Counted from the first letter of the stretch, positions 24,401-31,615 are shown. The stretch is 35,218 bases of DNA from Verrucomicrobiia bacterium (GCA_030430455.1 JAUIJB010000001.1:1-35218); one strand, 5' to 3'. A program made the numbers and translations. The notes: a model not told the origin generated them from the letters alone.

Positions 24401-24992
24401 CATGTGGGTCGAGTCGCCGGACGGCGAGGTTGGAATGGTCCAGATCGCCGACGATTGGGTCTTCCGCAACAGTGGGGAGGGAGCCGTCGCCAACACGCTC
24501 TTGAGCTTCATCATGGGGGACTTCGACGATCCCGAGGACATCACCTACATCGACAACCTCTACGTCGACCCGACGAGTGAGAACCTGACCAACCCGCTCG
24601 GTGATTCGGGCGGCGGCGACAGCGACAACGACGGCATGGACGACACCTGGGAGGAGACCTACGGGCTGATCGTGGGTGTCGACGACTCCATGGAGGACCT
24701 CGACACCGACGGCACGGACAACCTCACCGAGTTCCGCCTCGGCCTGATCCCGAACGACGGTAGCTCGTTCTTCGGCATCATGTCGACCGACGAGGACCCG
24801 AGCGACGGCTTCACCTTCAGCTGGCCGAGCCTGCCCGGGACGAGCTTCACGATCCGCCGCACGACCGACTTCTCCGGGTTCCTGGACCTCGAGACCGGCT
24901 TTGCCGCGGACGGTTCGCCGGCGACGTCGACGAGCTACACCGACCCCACGCCTCCGGCGGGTGCGGCCTACTACACCATCGAGCTCGAGTGA
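21453..24992 (+). CDS. Large secreted modular protein with LamG-like and TSP3-like repeats
   Basis: The 1,179-residue protein has a signal peptide (about 1-30, ending APAARAEWQ). Module A (about 30-250) is a lectin-like jelly roll (WQLLDDFDSYDN ... LVLVDNIYYDSS). Asp/Gly-rich thrombospondin-3-like calcium repeats follow (DSDGDGLPDQWEIDNG, DPDGDGDTNLEEFEAGSDPQ). A LamG/concanavalin-like domain opens with HRWSFDGDLADSVGGS (about 452-690). More calcium repeats lead to a second copy of module A (about 832-1040), a further DSDNDGMDDTWEETYG, and a C-terminal beta domain ending YYTIELE. There is no PEP-CTERM or other anchor. The start ATG begins the signal peptide. A role in polysaccharide binding or surface structure is plausible; no catalytic motif is seen. 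It is followed by a terminator. Confidence 0.85.
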   Translation: MKTQTKTSRHLLLASAASSFAIMAPAARAEWQLLDDFDSYDNTTQTQLDLDGTNLTGGAWSSEFVGTANASIVDSDRGQSLEVRGGAPWRGAESDISATAGVPVGNTQTIFFQFKASTNGAAFDVMMGLSPSVSNIDSTDAWQDFAVMPFLAGPGDGTADLKMIDAGLVNDDIIPNVALDVWYNVWYVIDNAAETYEVFVSNGTDDGTSIGTANVYRNGFTGQALNALGFMAAGGDGSLVLVDNIYYDSSGANSTFPIENPDSDGDGLPDQWEIDNGLDETDDGTTGETSAGAKDGPDGALGDPDGDGDTNLEEFEAGSDPQDINSTVEDIDADGIDDLVEDEFFGNNDGVVQPGDLGQDRDGDFDRDFATNGDELDGATDPADASFWPDGDNDGLNDAWELANGLSPEDDGTTIEDNGPDGDPDEDGSDNLAEQIAGSDPQDDSWTATNAILAHRWSFDGDLADSVGGSDAMAVDPDADGATGGGFTQNPTSITLEGGAKPESTYVSLGSNLLSGTQATRVSPITLELWATRHSVETWSRLFAFGVDDAPALDAALFMSWSFGDDANNDRVDWNGRGTVDGSNAPYIDDIPYHVVMTITPAVYSDGAFARGAEVEWWTSPAQSSQAAGHPLLESRGSFQFDGADLSDLVDTACNLGRSMYGDDTANATYHEMRIWRGKLTETERELFHLLGPDNFDRADVDNGGLGDGFPDQWEIVRFGDTATATVGGDSDGDGDDDDLELLDQTDPDNADSFFGDADADGLDDFSVELVYWNNLLQTPSDDPDGDGLDNQAELDLFTDPVDSDSDDDGFSDGYEVARGSDPLLMASVPVQDGGWTLFEDFEGPGMIEGNTLNGVNGWTSGPLSVVGPDPESIVNQVGELHGDGDVSKPMLDEFAIIDGNTGTMFFQLRVDASATLDRAFVLSDVDGDYFNGEVNLGLNGVVDGTPDFYGRNPGGTNTTYAYPFDTWMNVWLVADTLTDTYDMWVESPDGEVGMVQIADDWVFRNSGEGAVANTLLSFIMGDFDDPEDITYIDNLYVDPTSENLTNPLGDSGGGDSDNDGMDDTWEETYGLIVGVDDSMEDLDTDGTDNLTEFRLGLIPNDGSSFFGIMSTDEDPSDGFTFSWPSLPGTSFTIRRTTDFSGFLDLETGFAADGSPATSTSYTDPTPPAGAAYYTIELE

Positions 24993-25027
24993 GCCGACGG
25001 CACGGGGAAACCACCTGAAACCTGCTT

Positions 25028-25064
25028 GCGGCCCGGGACGAACTCCCGGGCCGCTTGCTTTTCC
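25028..25064 (+). terminator. Intrinsic terminator after the large secreted protein
   Basis: A perfect 11-bp stem GCGGCCCGGGA (25028-25038) and TCCCGGGCCGC (25044-25054) with a 5-nt loop is followed by the T-rich TTGCTTTTCC, 35 bp after the stop codon. Confidence 0.85.
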
Positions 25065-25085
25065 GGCTTGGCGCGCTGGAGGAGC

Positions 25086-25359
25086 CTTTGGACTGCGGTG
25101 GCTGGACACCGCTTTGCGTGTCGTTCTTGGACTGCTCCTCAAGGCCTGCGATCGAGGGACTGGGTGGCTGGCAGCCTCCATCAGGTGGCCGGGCCGTTCA
25201 GGAGCGAACCGGGTGATGGGTGCCGTTGTCCCGGGTCTCTCTGGAAGGACCGGCCTCAATCAGGAAGCTGCAGCCGCTTGCCTTCACTCCGCGGCCGTCC
25301 GCTGGAGAGTAAGATCCCCAACGACCCGCAAAGCGGCGTCGAGCCGCCGCACTCCAAGG
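25086..25359. repeat. 274-bp element with 40-bp imperfect inverted terminal repeats
   Basis: The left arm (25086-25125, starting CTTTGGACTGCGGTGG) and right arm (25320-25359, ending CCGCACTCCAAGG) are complementary at 34 of 40 positions, separated by 194 bp. There is no convincing gene inside. The shape fits a miniature inverted-repeat element, or a long hairpin that could also stop converging transcripts. I recall similar sequence from Verrucomicrobia intergenic regions, but copy number cannot be checked here. Confidence 0.65.
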
Positions 25360-25370
25360 TCTGCGGCGCT

Positions 25371-26633
25371 TCAGCGCTTCAGGTGCCGGTCGGCCCAGTC
25401 GAGCGTCGCCCGCCAGTCCTCGGGCGTGACGTTGTGCTTGCCACGGCGGAGGTAGTAGCCGACCCGGCTGTCGACGAGCACACCGGGCTCGGGCCACTCC
25501 TCTGTCTCGAGCCCCTCGTGGCCGAGCAGCTCGTAGACCGCGCCGGCCGAGCGGCCCGACAGGAACTCGCCCTCGGGGTCGGACCAGCCGTCCTCGCTGG
25601 CGCTGAGGATCAGCAACGGGCGCGGGGCGATCAGGGCGGCGAGGCAGTTGCCGTCGACCGGTAGCGCCGCCTCGTTGTCGGCGAAGCGGCGGTAGCGCGG
25701 GCAGAACCAGTGGCCGATGCTCGTGCCGGTGAGGTTCGACACCCGCTCGCCCGAGATCCGCTTCGACAGCGAGACCCCGCCCTTGCCGGAGTTCTGCGAG
25801 ATCACCGCGGCGAAGCGCTCGTCCTGCGCCGCCGCCCACATCGCGGTCTTGCCGAGCCGGCTGAAACCCACCGCGGCGACGCGCCCGGCGTCGACCCGCG
25901 GGTGGGTCTCGAGGTAGTCCAGCGCCCGCGACATCGCCCAGGCCCAGCCGCCGATCGCGCCCCACGAGTCGGGCTCGCCCGGCGGAGCGAGCACCCGCGG
26001 GCCGTGCCACCACTGCCGCGGCAGGTCGGGCTCGACCTCGCCGTAGCACGCCGTGGCGAGCCCGTAGCCGCGGGCGAGGATGGCGTCGTGCGGCCACATC
26101 GACGCGTGGCAGCCGCGCATCGACTCGTCGGCGCGGTGGTCCGGGACCTTCTGGTAGAGCCCCTGGACGTAGTGGTCGGGGACCGGCAGGTCGTCCTCCG
26201 CGGTGGTGGTGAAGTTGCCGTCGAAGTTCAGCCCGAAGAACACCGGCACCGGGCCCTCGACCTGGTTGGGGAGGTGCAGCAGCAGCTCCATCCGGCGGCC
26301 GCCCTCGCGGCCTTCAAAGAGGATGCCCACCCGCAGGCGGGTGGCCGAGCCGCTGCGGGCGTCCGGCTTTTCCTCGCGAACGACGAAGCGCAGCGACTCG
26401 GGACGGCCGATCGGCGTGCGGCCGTGCATGTTGGCGGCGAACAGCTCGAGCAGCTCGGGCCGGCGCCGGTCGCGCCAGTCCTCCGCGGTCTCGACCACGC
26501 TGCCGTCCGCCAGCACGAGCAGGTCGACCAGCGGCAGGGTCTCAACCTCGGCGGCATCCCCCGGTGGGTCCTCGGCGGAGGCGCAGCCGATCGCTGCCGC
26601 CACCAGCGCGATGCCGAGCCGGCGGATCGACAC
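25371..26633 (-). CDS. CE15-like glucuronoyl esterase / acetyl xylan esterase family protein
   Basis: CE15 enzymes hydrolyse esters between glucuronic acid on xylan and lignin alcohols. From the GTG at 26633 the product has 420 residues, with a signal peptide or lipoprotein signal (VSIRRLGIALVAAAIGCASA). The alpha/beta-hydrolase nucleophile is S258 in AAVGFSRLGKTAMWAA, the CE15-type G-x-S-R-x-G-K. QNSGKGG and GTSIGHWFCPRY are also typical, and H400 (GKHNVTPEDW) is the likely catalytic His; E347 may be the acid. An ATG at 26675 would add 14 residues, but that stretch lies in what looks like a dispersed intergenic repeat, so I prefer the GTG. KDPG aldolase lies about 100 bp upstream on the same strand, which fits uronic-acid use. 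Confidence 0.87.
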   Translation of the reverse strand: MSIRRLGIALVAAAIGCASAEDPPGDAAEVETLPLVDLLVLADGSVVETAEDWRDRRRPELLELFAANMHGRTPIGRPESLRFVVREEKPDARSGSATRLRVGILFEGREGGRRMELLLHLPNQVEGPVPVFFGLNFDGNFTTTAEDDLPVPDHYVQGLYQKVPDHRADESMRGCHASMWPHDAILARGYGLATACYGEVEPDLPRQWWHGPRVLAPPGEPDSWGAIGGWAWAMSRALDYLETHPRVDAGRVAAVGFSRLGKTAMWAAAQDERFAAVISQNSGKGGVSLSKRISGERVSNLTGTSIGHWFCPRYRRFADNEAALPVDGNCLAALIAPRPLLILSASEDGWSDPEGEFLSGRSAGAVYELLGHEGLETEEWPEPGVLVDSRVGYYLRRGKHNVTPEDWRATLDWADRHLKR

Positions 26634-26650
26634 AGGACGGCGCCGTCGGA

Positions 26651-26695
26651 ACTGGAATCCCCGGTCTGCGTCCATCTGGGTTCATCCGCGGTTTC
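26651..26695. repeat. Dispersed-type intergenic repeat overlapping a false CE15 start
   Basis: On the minus strand this reads through GCGGATGAACCCAGATGG and then ACGCAGACC. It closely resembles the GCGGATGAACGCAGATGAACGCAGAT repeat that I know from intergenic regions of many bacterial genomes. The candidate ATG at 26675 for the CE15 gene is formed by this repeat. Confidence 0.55.
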
Positions 26696-26737
26696 CCCTC
26701 TCAGGCACCAAGGGTCCGGCGGCTTGCCGAAGCGCGG

Positions 26738-27376
26738 TCAGGCGGACGCCGCAACCTCCGAGACCGCCAGGGCCTCGCGGGTCAGGCGGGTGATCTCGTC
26801 CCACTTGCCCTCGTTGACCAGCGACTTGGCCACCATCCACGAGCCGCCGATGGCGGCGACCACGGGAAGCTTGAGGTAGTCGTCGACGATCGCCGCCGAG
26901 ACGCCGCCGGTGGGGATGAACTTCACGCCGGTGTGGGCGTAGGGGCCGGCCAGCGCCTTGAGCATCTTCGCCCCGCCGGCGACCTCGGCCGGGAAGAACT
27001 TGAGCAGCTTGCAGTCGAGCTCGAGCGCCTGCTCGATCTCGCTCGGCGTCATGATGCCGGGCGAGAAGCTCAGCCCGCAGGCCCGGGCCTTGGCGATGAT
27101 CTTCGGGTTGAGCCCGGGGGCCAGGCCGAAGACCGCGCCGGCGTCGGCGGCACGCTGGACCTGCTCCTCCTCGAGCAGGGTGCCGGCACCGACGAGGATC
27201 TCGGGGAACTTCCGGGCGATGCGGCGGATCGATTCCTCCGCCGCGGCCGTGCGGAAGGTGATCTCCATGATGTCGAGGCCACCGGCAAGCAGGGCCTCGG
27301 CGAGGGGTTCGGCGTCGTCGGCGTCGTCGAGGACGACCACCGGGACCATGCGCTTGGCGAGGATTCGGTCGATCAT
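26738..27376 (-). CDS. eda: 2-keto-3-deoxy-6-phosphogluconate (KDPG) aldolase
   Basis: This class I aldolase splits KDPG into pyruvate and glyceraldehyde-3-phosphate, in the Entner-Doudoroff route and at the end of uronate breakdown. The 212-residue length is typical. Active-site residues visible are E38 (LDIMEITFRT), R42, and the Schiff-base lysine K126 (CKLLKFFPAE). VGAGTLL, FSPGIMTPSE, KFIPTGGV and AIGGSWMV complete the family pattern. The ATG at 27376 is preferred. A promoter-like TTGACC (27453-27458), 18 bp, TACCTT (27429-27434, minus strand) lies upstream. The CE15-like gene follows on the same strand, so hexuronates released from plant or algal polymers may feed this step. KHG aldolase activity is also possible. 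Confidence 0.95.
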   Translation of the reverse strand: MIDRILAKRMVPVVVLDDADDAEPLAEALLAGGLDIMEITFRTAAAEESIRRIARKFPEILVGAGTLLEEEQVQRAADAGAVFGLAPGLNPKIIAKARACGLSFSPGIMTPSEIEQALELDCKLLKFFPAEVAGGAKMLKALAGPYAHTGVKFIPTGGVSAAIVDDYLKLPVVAAIGGSWMVAKSLVNEGKWDEITRLTREALAVSEVAASA

Positions 27377-27428
27377 GGGAAGGCAGGGTGGAAGGGAGGC
27401 CCCAACCGGACTCGGCGGGCGACAGGCA

Positions 27429-27458
27429 AAGGTAGCTCCGCGGCTTCCACCCGGTCAA
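27429..27458 (-). promoter_or_regulatory. Possible eda promoter
   Basis: On the minus strand, TTGACC (27458-27453), 18 bp, then TACCTT (27434-27429), about 52 nt before the eda ATG. The spacer contains one arm of a 9-bp inverted repeat whose other arm is 10 nt from the start codon, which could be an operator. Confidence 0.35.
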
Positions 27459-27635
27459 GAACCGCCAAGTTCATCGGCCGCGGCGGATGCCGCCGGGCGG
27501 CGATGCAGGCCGGCGGCGTGTCGGTGACCCGGGTCCCGGCCGTCGGGCCGCCCGGTTCCGGGGAGGTGGTTTCGGGGATCCGGTCCCGGGAAATCCAAAC
27601 ATCGACAGAACCAATGATGATGGATGCTTAATCGA

Positions 27636-27665
27636 TTCACCGCGTCGTTGGCGGGATGCTAGGCT
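27636..27665 (+). promoter_or_regulatory. Possible promoter of the DUF2339 gene
   Basis: TTCACC (27636-27641), 18 bp, then TAGGCT (27660-27665), 30 nt before the ATG at 27696. The local dip in G+C over 27590-27640 supports a promoter here. Confidence 0.4.
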
Positions 27666-27695
27666 GCCGGGATAGGCGAATGCCTGGAACCTGCC

Positions 27696-30600
27696 ATGAC
27701 ACCGATCGACTACCTGGTTTTTCTCGGCATCGCCTTCTGGCTGCTGGTCCGCAGCAAGCACGCCGAGCAGCGCGTCCGCCAGCTCGAGGACCAGCTGCGG
27801 GACCTGGAGCAGCGAATGGAGCCAGCCAGGGCAAGGGCGAAGGCAAGGGCGAGGGAGGAGGAAGCCCCGCCAACTCCGGTGATCACCGAGATCCGGCCCG
27901 TGTCCGAACCCAAGCCGCCAGCGATGCCGCCCAGCTCCACACCTTCCCCACCTCGATCCGGTCCGCCGGCCCGTCCATCAGCGCCCGCCCGAACCGCCCC
28001 CGCCGCGAGCAAGCCCGTGGTCGATCCATCGCCCCCGGCTCCGTCGCCCCCGGGCAAGCCCGCCTTCGAGTGGAAGCCACTGCTCGAGAAGGTGAAGCTG
28101 TGGCCACCCTCGGGCGAGAATGCGGAAGCGGCCATCGGTGCCTGGTGGTTGTCGCGGCTCGGGCTGATCGTGCTGATCATCGGCGCGGTGTTCTTCGGCG
28201 TGCGGATCGCCGAGAACACGCCGCCCGGTGTGCGGTTGGCGACCCTGGCCGCCATCGCCGCCGGCGTCGCCACCCTCGGGGTCTGGCTCGAGCGGCGCCT
28301 GCCGGCCTTCGGCCGCCTGATCTCGGCCGGCGGCCTCGCCCTCGGCTACCTGACCGCCTTCGGGGCCTATGCGATCGAGGCCACCAAGGTGATCGACAAC
28401 CCGGCGGTGGGCTTCCTGGTCCAGGCGCTGGCGGTGGTCGGCGTGGTGGCCTGGAGTTGGTGGAAGCGCGACGAGGCGATCGCGGCGATGGCGGTCCTGC
28501 TCGGCCTGGTCGCCTGTTGGTTTTCGCATCATCATGACCTCGATCACTTCGTCGTCGCGGGCCTGCTCTGCCTGGCCGCCGCCGGCGGGGCGCTGTTGGT
28601 GATCCGCCGCTGGCTGTGGCCGCATGCGGTGGGGATGGCGGGCGCCTGGGGCGGCTTCCTCGTCCTCGGCTTGTCCGACTGGCCGCACGGGGGCGGGCCG
28701 GGATTTGTCGTCGAGCTCGGCAGCCTCGCCCTGCTGGCCGGCCTGCTCGAGGCGGCCTCGTTCCTCGACCAACAAGGCCGGCTGGCGCGCCCGGATCCGG
28801 GGAGGGAGCGCTGGAGGCGCCGGCTTGCCCTGGCCAACACCTCGCTGGCGATCGCGGTGGGCTGGCTGGCGATGCGCATGACCTACCCGCCGCTGGTGGA
28901 AGATGGCCAGCTCGCCGGGTTCTACCTCGGCTTTGCCCTGCTGGTCGGCGCCTTCACCGCGCTGCGTTGGTGGAAGGGCCACCCGCTGGCGATCACCGAG
29001 ACCTTCCTGCTCAAGGCGATGGGCCTGCTGGCGCTCTTCGTCGTCGCCCGCTTCGACGGCCCGACCCGCTGGCTGTCGCTGTCGGCCCAGGTCCTCGCCT
29101 TGCTGTGGACCTGGCGGCGGTCGCGGATGCGCGGGGTGGAGGTCGCGGTCGGCGTCCTGTTCCTGGCGACGCTGGGCGTGATCGCACGCGACCTCAGCAT
29201 CCCGGCGCTGGGCGAATGGTGCTTGTTCAGCATCCGCCACCTCGTCGGGGTGCTGTCGATCGTCCTCCTGACCGCCACGCTGGCCCTACACGCGCGCTGG
29301 TTGGACGGCAGCGCTCCGGCGGTGCCGACCGAGCCACCCCCGGCGGGTCCCGACGGCCGACTTTTCCTCCGCCTCGCGGGTGGGGCACTGTGCGGCGCGG
29401 TCCTGGTCCTCCTGGCGACCACGGGCGCGGGCCCTGGTAGCGAGTCCGGCGTGCCGCTGCTGCTGTCGCTTGCCGCCCTCGTCGTCGCGGCGCCGTGCCG
29501 GATCGGGCGCAGCTTCGCGCCAGTCCTCGCCGGACTCGTCGGCCTGTTCGCGGGCTTCGCCGCCTATGTCGCGACCCCCGGCACCAGCGCCGCAAGCGAC
29601 AGCTCGGTCGGCGCCTGGCTGGTGCTTTTGGCCGGCGGCCTCGTGCTGGCAGCGGGACGACACTGGCAGCGGAACTGGCACGGTGGCCATGTCGTCCGGC
29701 TGCTGCTCAATGGCGCCGGCCTGGTGGTCCTCTCGACGCTGCTGACCCGCGCGCTCGCTGGTGGCGGCCTGGCCTGGCAGTGGGCGGGCGTCCTGCTGCA
29801 GGCCGCTGCTGTCGGAATGGCGCTGGTCCTGCAGGCGCGACGGTTTCCACCGGGTCACCTGTCAGCGGGCCGGTCCACTTGGCTGGCGAGCCAGTGGGTC
29901 CTCGGCGTGCTCGCCGGCGGGATTATGGTTGCCGGGGCGGTGGAGCGGATTCCGCAGGGCGAGCACCTTCCCATCCCCCTCGCGCTCGCCGCCGCCCTCG
30001 TCTTCGCCTGCGCCTACCGGGTCCGCAATGCGGTGCCCGCGGTGGCGGGAGGCTTGCCCCTGCTCGCGGCGGTCGCGCTCGATCTCGCGGCCTTTGCCGA
30101 CCCCGGACTCAGCGGCTTCCTCGTCGCGTCGACCGCGGTCATCGCGGCGGCCTGCCTGGGCACCGCGCTGGCGCTCTCCCGATGCAAGCTCGAGCCGCGC
30201 CTGGCGATGGCCTTCGACGCGGTGCTGCAACTGCTGGCCCTGCTGGTGCTGCACTGGCTGCTCCGGGCCACCCTTTCGGCTCCGCTGGTGATGCTGGCGG
30301 ATGTGGCGATCGCCCTGCTCGTCATGGCGGGCGCCAAGCGGCTGCCATTCCCTTCGCTGCCCTTCGTCTCGGTCCTGCCGCTCGTGCTGGGGCTTGGAAA
30401 CCTCGGCGAGGCCTGGCTCCGCGGCGCCCCCGCCGAGGAGCGATGGATCTGGTGGGCCGTGTCGGCGATGGTCGGAGGCTGGCTCTGGTTTGGGCCGCAC
30501 CGGCTGACGGGCTTGCCGGGCGTGCCCGCGCCGGTGGGCAGGCGATGGCTGGCAGGCCTCGCCGGTCTCGCCGCGGTGGTTTTCACCGTGAGCGGCTTCC

Positions 30601-31214
30601 AGATGCTCGCCGCCCCGTGGCACCTCGTTGCCGTGGCTGGCCTGGCGGTGGCGATGGCCGGACTCGGCCGACTCGGCCAGCTGCCCGGTTGCCAGGCATT
30701 CTCGCTGGTGCCGCTGGCGGCGGCGCTCACCGCGGCGCTCGGCCGGGTCATCGGGCTGCCTCCTGGCCCGCCCCAGGCAACCTTGTTCGCCGTCGTGCTC
30801 GTCGCCGTGCTGACCGCCGGCCACGGAGTGGTCCTGGTGGCCGGGTCGGGGCGGCCCCGGCGGTCCCGCGTCTGGTGCCACGCGCTCGCCGCGCTCGGGC
30901 TGGTCTTCCTCGCCTTCTCGAACCCGCGCCTCGGGGTCGAGTCGCTGACCACGGTCTTCTGGGGCCTCTCCGCGATCGTGCTCTTCGGCATCGGCCTGGT
31001 GGCCGGCCTGAAGCCCTATCGGCTCACCGGCCTGATCGGTCTCGGCCTGGCGATGCTGCGCATGTTCCTCGTCGACATCGACGAGCCGCTCTACCGGATC
31101 TACGCCTTCTTCGCGATCGCCGCGGTGCTGCTCGGGATCGGCTACCTCTACCACCGCTTCCGCGACCTCATCGAGCGGGCCGACGGGATGCCGGTCGCAA
31201 AGCCCGGCTCGTGA
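27696..31214 (+). CDS. DUF2339 family giant multi-pass membrane protein
   Basis: The 1,172-residue protein has one N-terminal helix (MTPIDYLVFLGIAFWLLV). A short coiled coil (about 24-50, AEQRVRQLEDQLRDLEQRM) and a Pro/Ser/Ala-rich disordered linker (about 55-130) follow. After that comes a very long series of membrane helices, roughly 25-30, running to the C-terminus. WWLSRLGLIVLIIGAVFFGVR and the GAYAIEATKVIDNPAVGF region fit DUF2339, and the end (LRMFLVDIDEPLYRIYAFFAIAAVLLGIGYLYHRF) is also characteristic. The family is widespread, of unknown function, and has been suggested to act in the envelope. The ATG is supported by a promoter-like sequence 30 nt upstream; no Shine-Dalgarno is seen. 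Confidence 0.85.
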   Translation: MTPIDYLVFLGIAFWLLVRSKHAEQRVRQLEDQLRDLEQRMEPARARAKARAREEEAPPTPVITEIRPVSEPKPPAMPPSSTPSPPRSGPPARPSAPARTAPAASKPVVDPSPPAPSPPGKPAFEWKPLLEKVKLWPPSGENAEAAIGAWWLSRLGLIVLIIGAVFFGVRIAENTPPGVRLATLAAIAAGVATLGVWLERRLPAFGRLISAGGLALGYLTAFGAYAIEATKVIDNPAVGFLVQALAVVGVVAWSWWKRDEAIAAMAVLLGLVACWFSHHHDLDHFVVAGLLCLAAAGGALLVIRRWLWPHAVGMAGAWGGFLVLGLSDWPHGGGPGFVVELGSLALLAGLLEAASFLDQQGRLARPDPGRERWRRRLALANTSLAIAVGWLAMRMTYPPLVEDGQLAGFYLGFALLVGAFTALRWWKGHPLAITETFLLKAMGLLALFVVARFDGPTRWLSLSAQVLALLWTWRRSRMRGVEVAVGVLFLATLGVIARDLSIPALGEWCLFSIRHLVGVLSIVLLTATLALHARWLDGSAPAVPTEPPPAGPDGRLFLRLAGGALCGAVLVLLATTGAGPGSESGVPLLLSLAALVVAAPCRIGRSFAPVLAGLVGLFAGFAAYVATPGTSAASDSSVGAWLVLLAGGLVLAAGRHWQRNWHGGHVVRLLLNGAGLVVLSTLLTRALAGGGLAWQWAGVLLQAAAVGMALVLQARRFPPGHLSAGRSTWLASQWVLGVLAGGIMVAGAVERIPQGEHLPIPLALAAALVFACAYRVRNAVPAVAGGLPLLAAVALDLAAFADPGLSGFLVASTAVIAAACLGTALALSRCKLEPRLAMAFDAVLQLLALLVLHWLLRATLSAPLVMLADVAIALLVMAGAKRLPFPSLPFVSVLPLVLGLGNLGEAWLRGAPAEERWIWWAVSAMVGGWLWFGPHRLTGLPGVPAPVGRRWLAGLAGLAAVVFTVSGFQMLAAPWHLVAVAGLAVAMAGLGRLGQLPGCQAFSLVPLAAALTAALGRVIGLPPGPPQATLFAVVLVAVLTAGHGVVLVAGSGRPRRSRVWCHALAALGLVFLAFSNPRLGVESLTTVFWGLSAIVLFGIGLVAGLKPYRLTGLIGLGLAMLRMFLVDIDEPLYRIYAFFAIAAVLLGIGYLYHRFRDLIERADGMPVAKPGS

Positions 31215-31235
31215 AGGCGGGTCTTCGTGGAAGCC

Positions 31236-31264
31236 GTGACATCAGAGCGACGGCATGATAGTCC
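31236..31264 (+). promoter_or_regulatory. Promoter, predicted leaderless start at 31271
   Basis: GTGACA (31236-31241), 17 bp, then TAGTCC (31259-31264), 6 nt before the ATG at 31271. The -35 matches five of six consensus bases. The preceding stop is at 31214, so the promoter sits in a genuine intergenic gap. Confidence 0.5.
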
Positions 31265-31270
31265 GACTTC

Positions 31271-31615
31271 ATGCGAGTCCCCCTCCTCTTCATCGCCGTG
31301 CTCGCCACCGTGGCCTCGGCCGCCCTCCTCCGCACCCGCCAAGATCAAGAGGCCAGCACGCCACGAACCCTCGTCCAGCATGATCGGCATGAGCGGCATG
31401 AGCGGCCCCAGCGCGGCTACCTAGTGGATGACGGCATGATCGCCAACGACATCTACAAACCCAGCGACCCTGCCGCCCGCGAACGGATCCGCAACACCAT
31501 CAACGCCATGCCAGCTTGCCGTCCCGGGATGCTCGAGATCCTCGACGGCGACCTACCCGACGAGAAGAAGACCGAATGGCTCACCCACTACTTACTTCTC
31601 CGCACTGATGGGTAA
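31271..31615 (+). CDS. Small secreted or membrane-anchored protein, unknown
   Basis: The 114-residue product starts MRVPLLFIAVLATVASAALL, a signal peptide or membrane anchor. A His/Arg-rich low-complexity stretch (HDRHERHERPQRG, encoded by short tandem repeats of CATGAGCGG) follows. The C-terminal part (about 50-114) is a compact charged segment, SDPAARERIRNTINAMPACR ending in TEWLTHYLLLRTDG. No family is recognised. The gene has its own promoter and a strong terminator 23 bp after its stop, so it is a monocistronic unit. By eye its base composition is lower in G+C than its neighbours, which could indicate transfer. Confidence 0.65.
   Translation: MRVPLLFIAVLATVASAALLRTRQDQEASTPRTLVQHDRHERHERPQRGYLVDDGMIANDIYKPSDPAARERIRNTINAMPACRPGMLEILDGDLPDEKKTEWLTHYLLLRTDG

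Larger units (their letters stand above)
24993..25370. other. 378-bp gap: terminator plus inverted-repeat element
   Basis: No gene is visible. The left part holds a terminator (25028-25064) for the large secreted protein gene, and the rest is filled by a 274-bp element with 40-bp inverted ends (25086-25359), whose right end lies 11 bp from the stop of the CE15 gene on the other strand. Confidence 0.7.
27377..27695. other. 319-bp divergent gap between eda and the DUF2339 gene
   Basis: No gene is visible. It holds candidate promoters for both sides: TTGACC (27453-27458) with TACCTT (27429-27434) on the minus strand toward eda, and TTCACC (27636-27641) with TAGGCT (27660-27665) on the plus strand. 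A perfect 9-bp inverted repeat, GGGTGGAAG (27386-27394) and CTTCCACCC (27444-27452), brackets the minus-strand -10 region. Confidence 0.45.

Noticed and set aside
21504..25259. Minus-strand open frame of 1,251 codons opposite the large secreted protein
   Set aside because: Val/Asp/Glu-rich mirror of the Asp/Gly repeats on the plus strand; it also runs into the inverted-repeat element.
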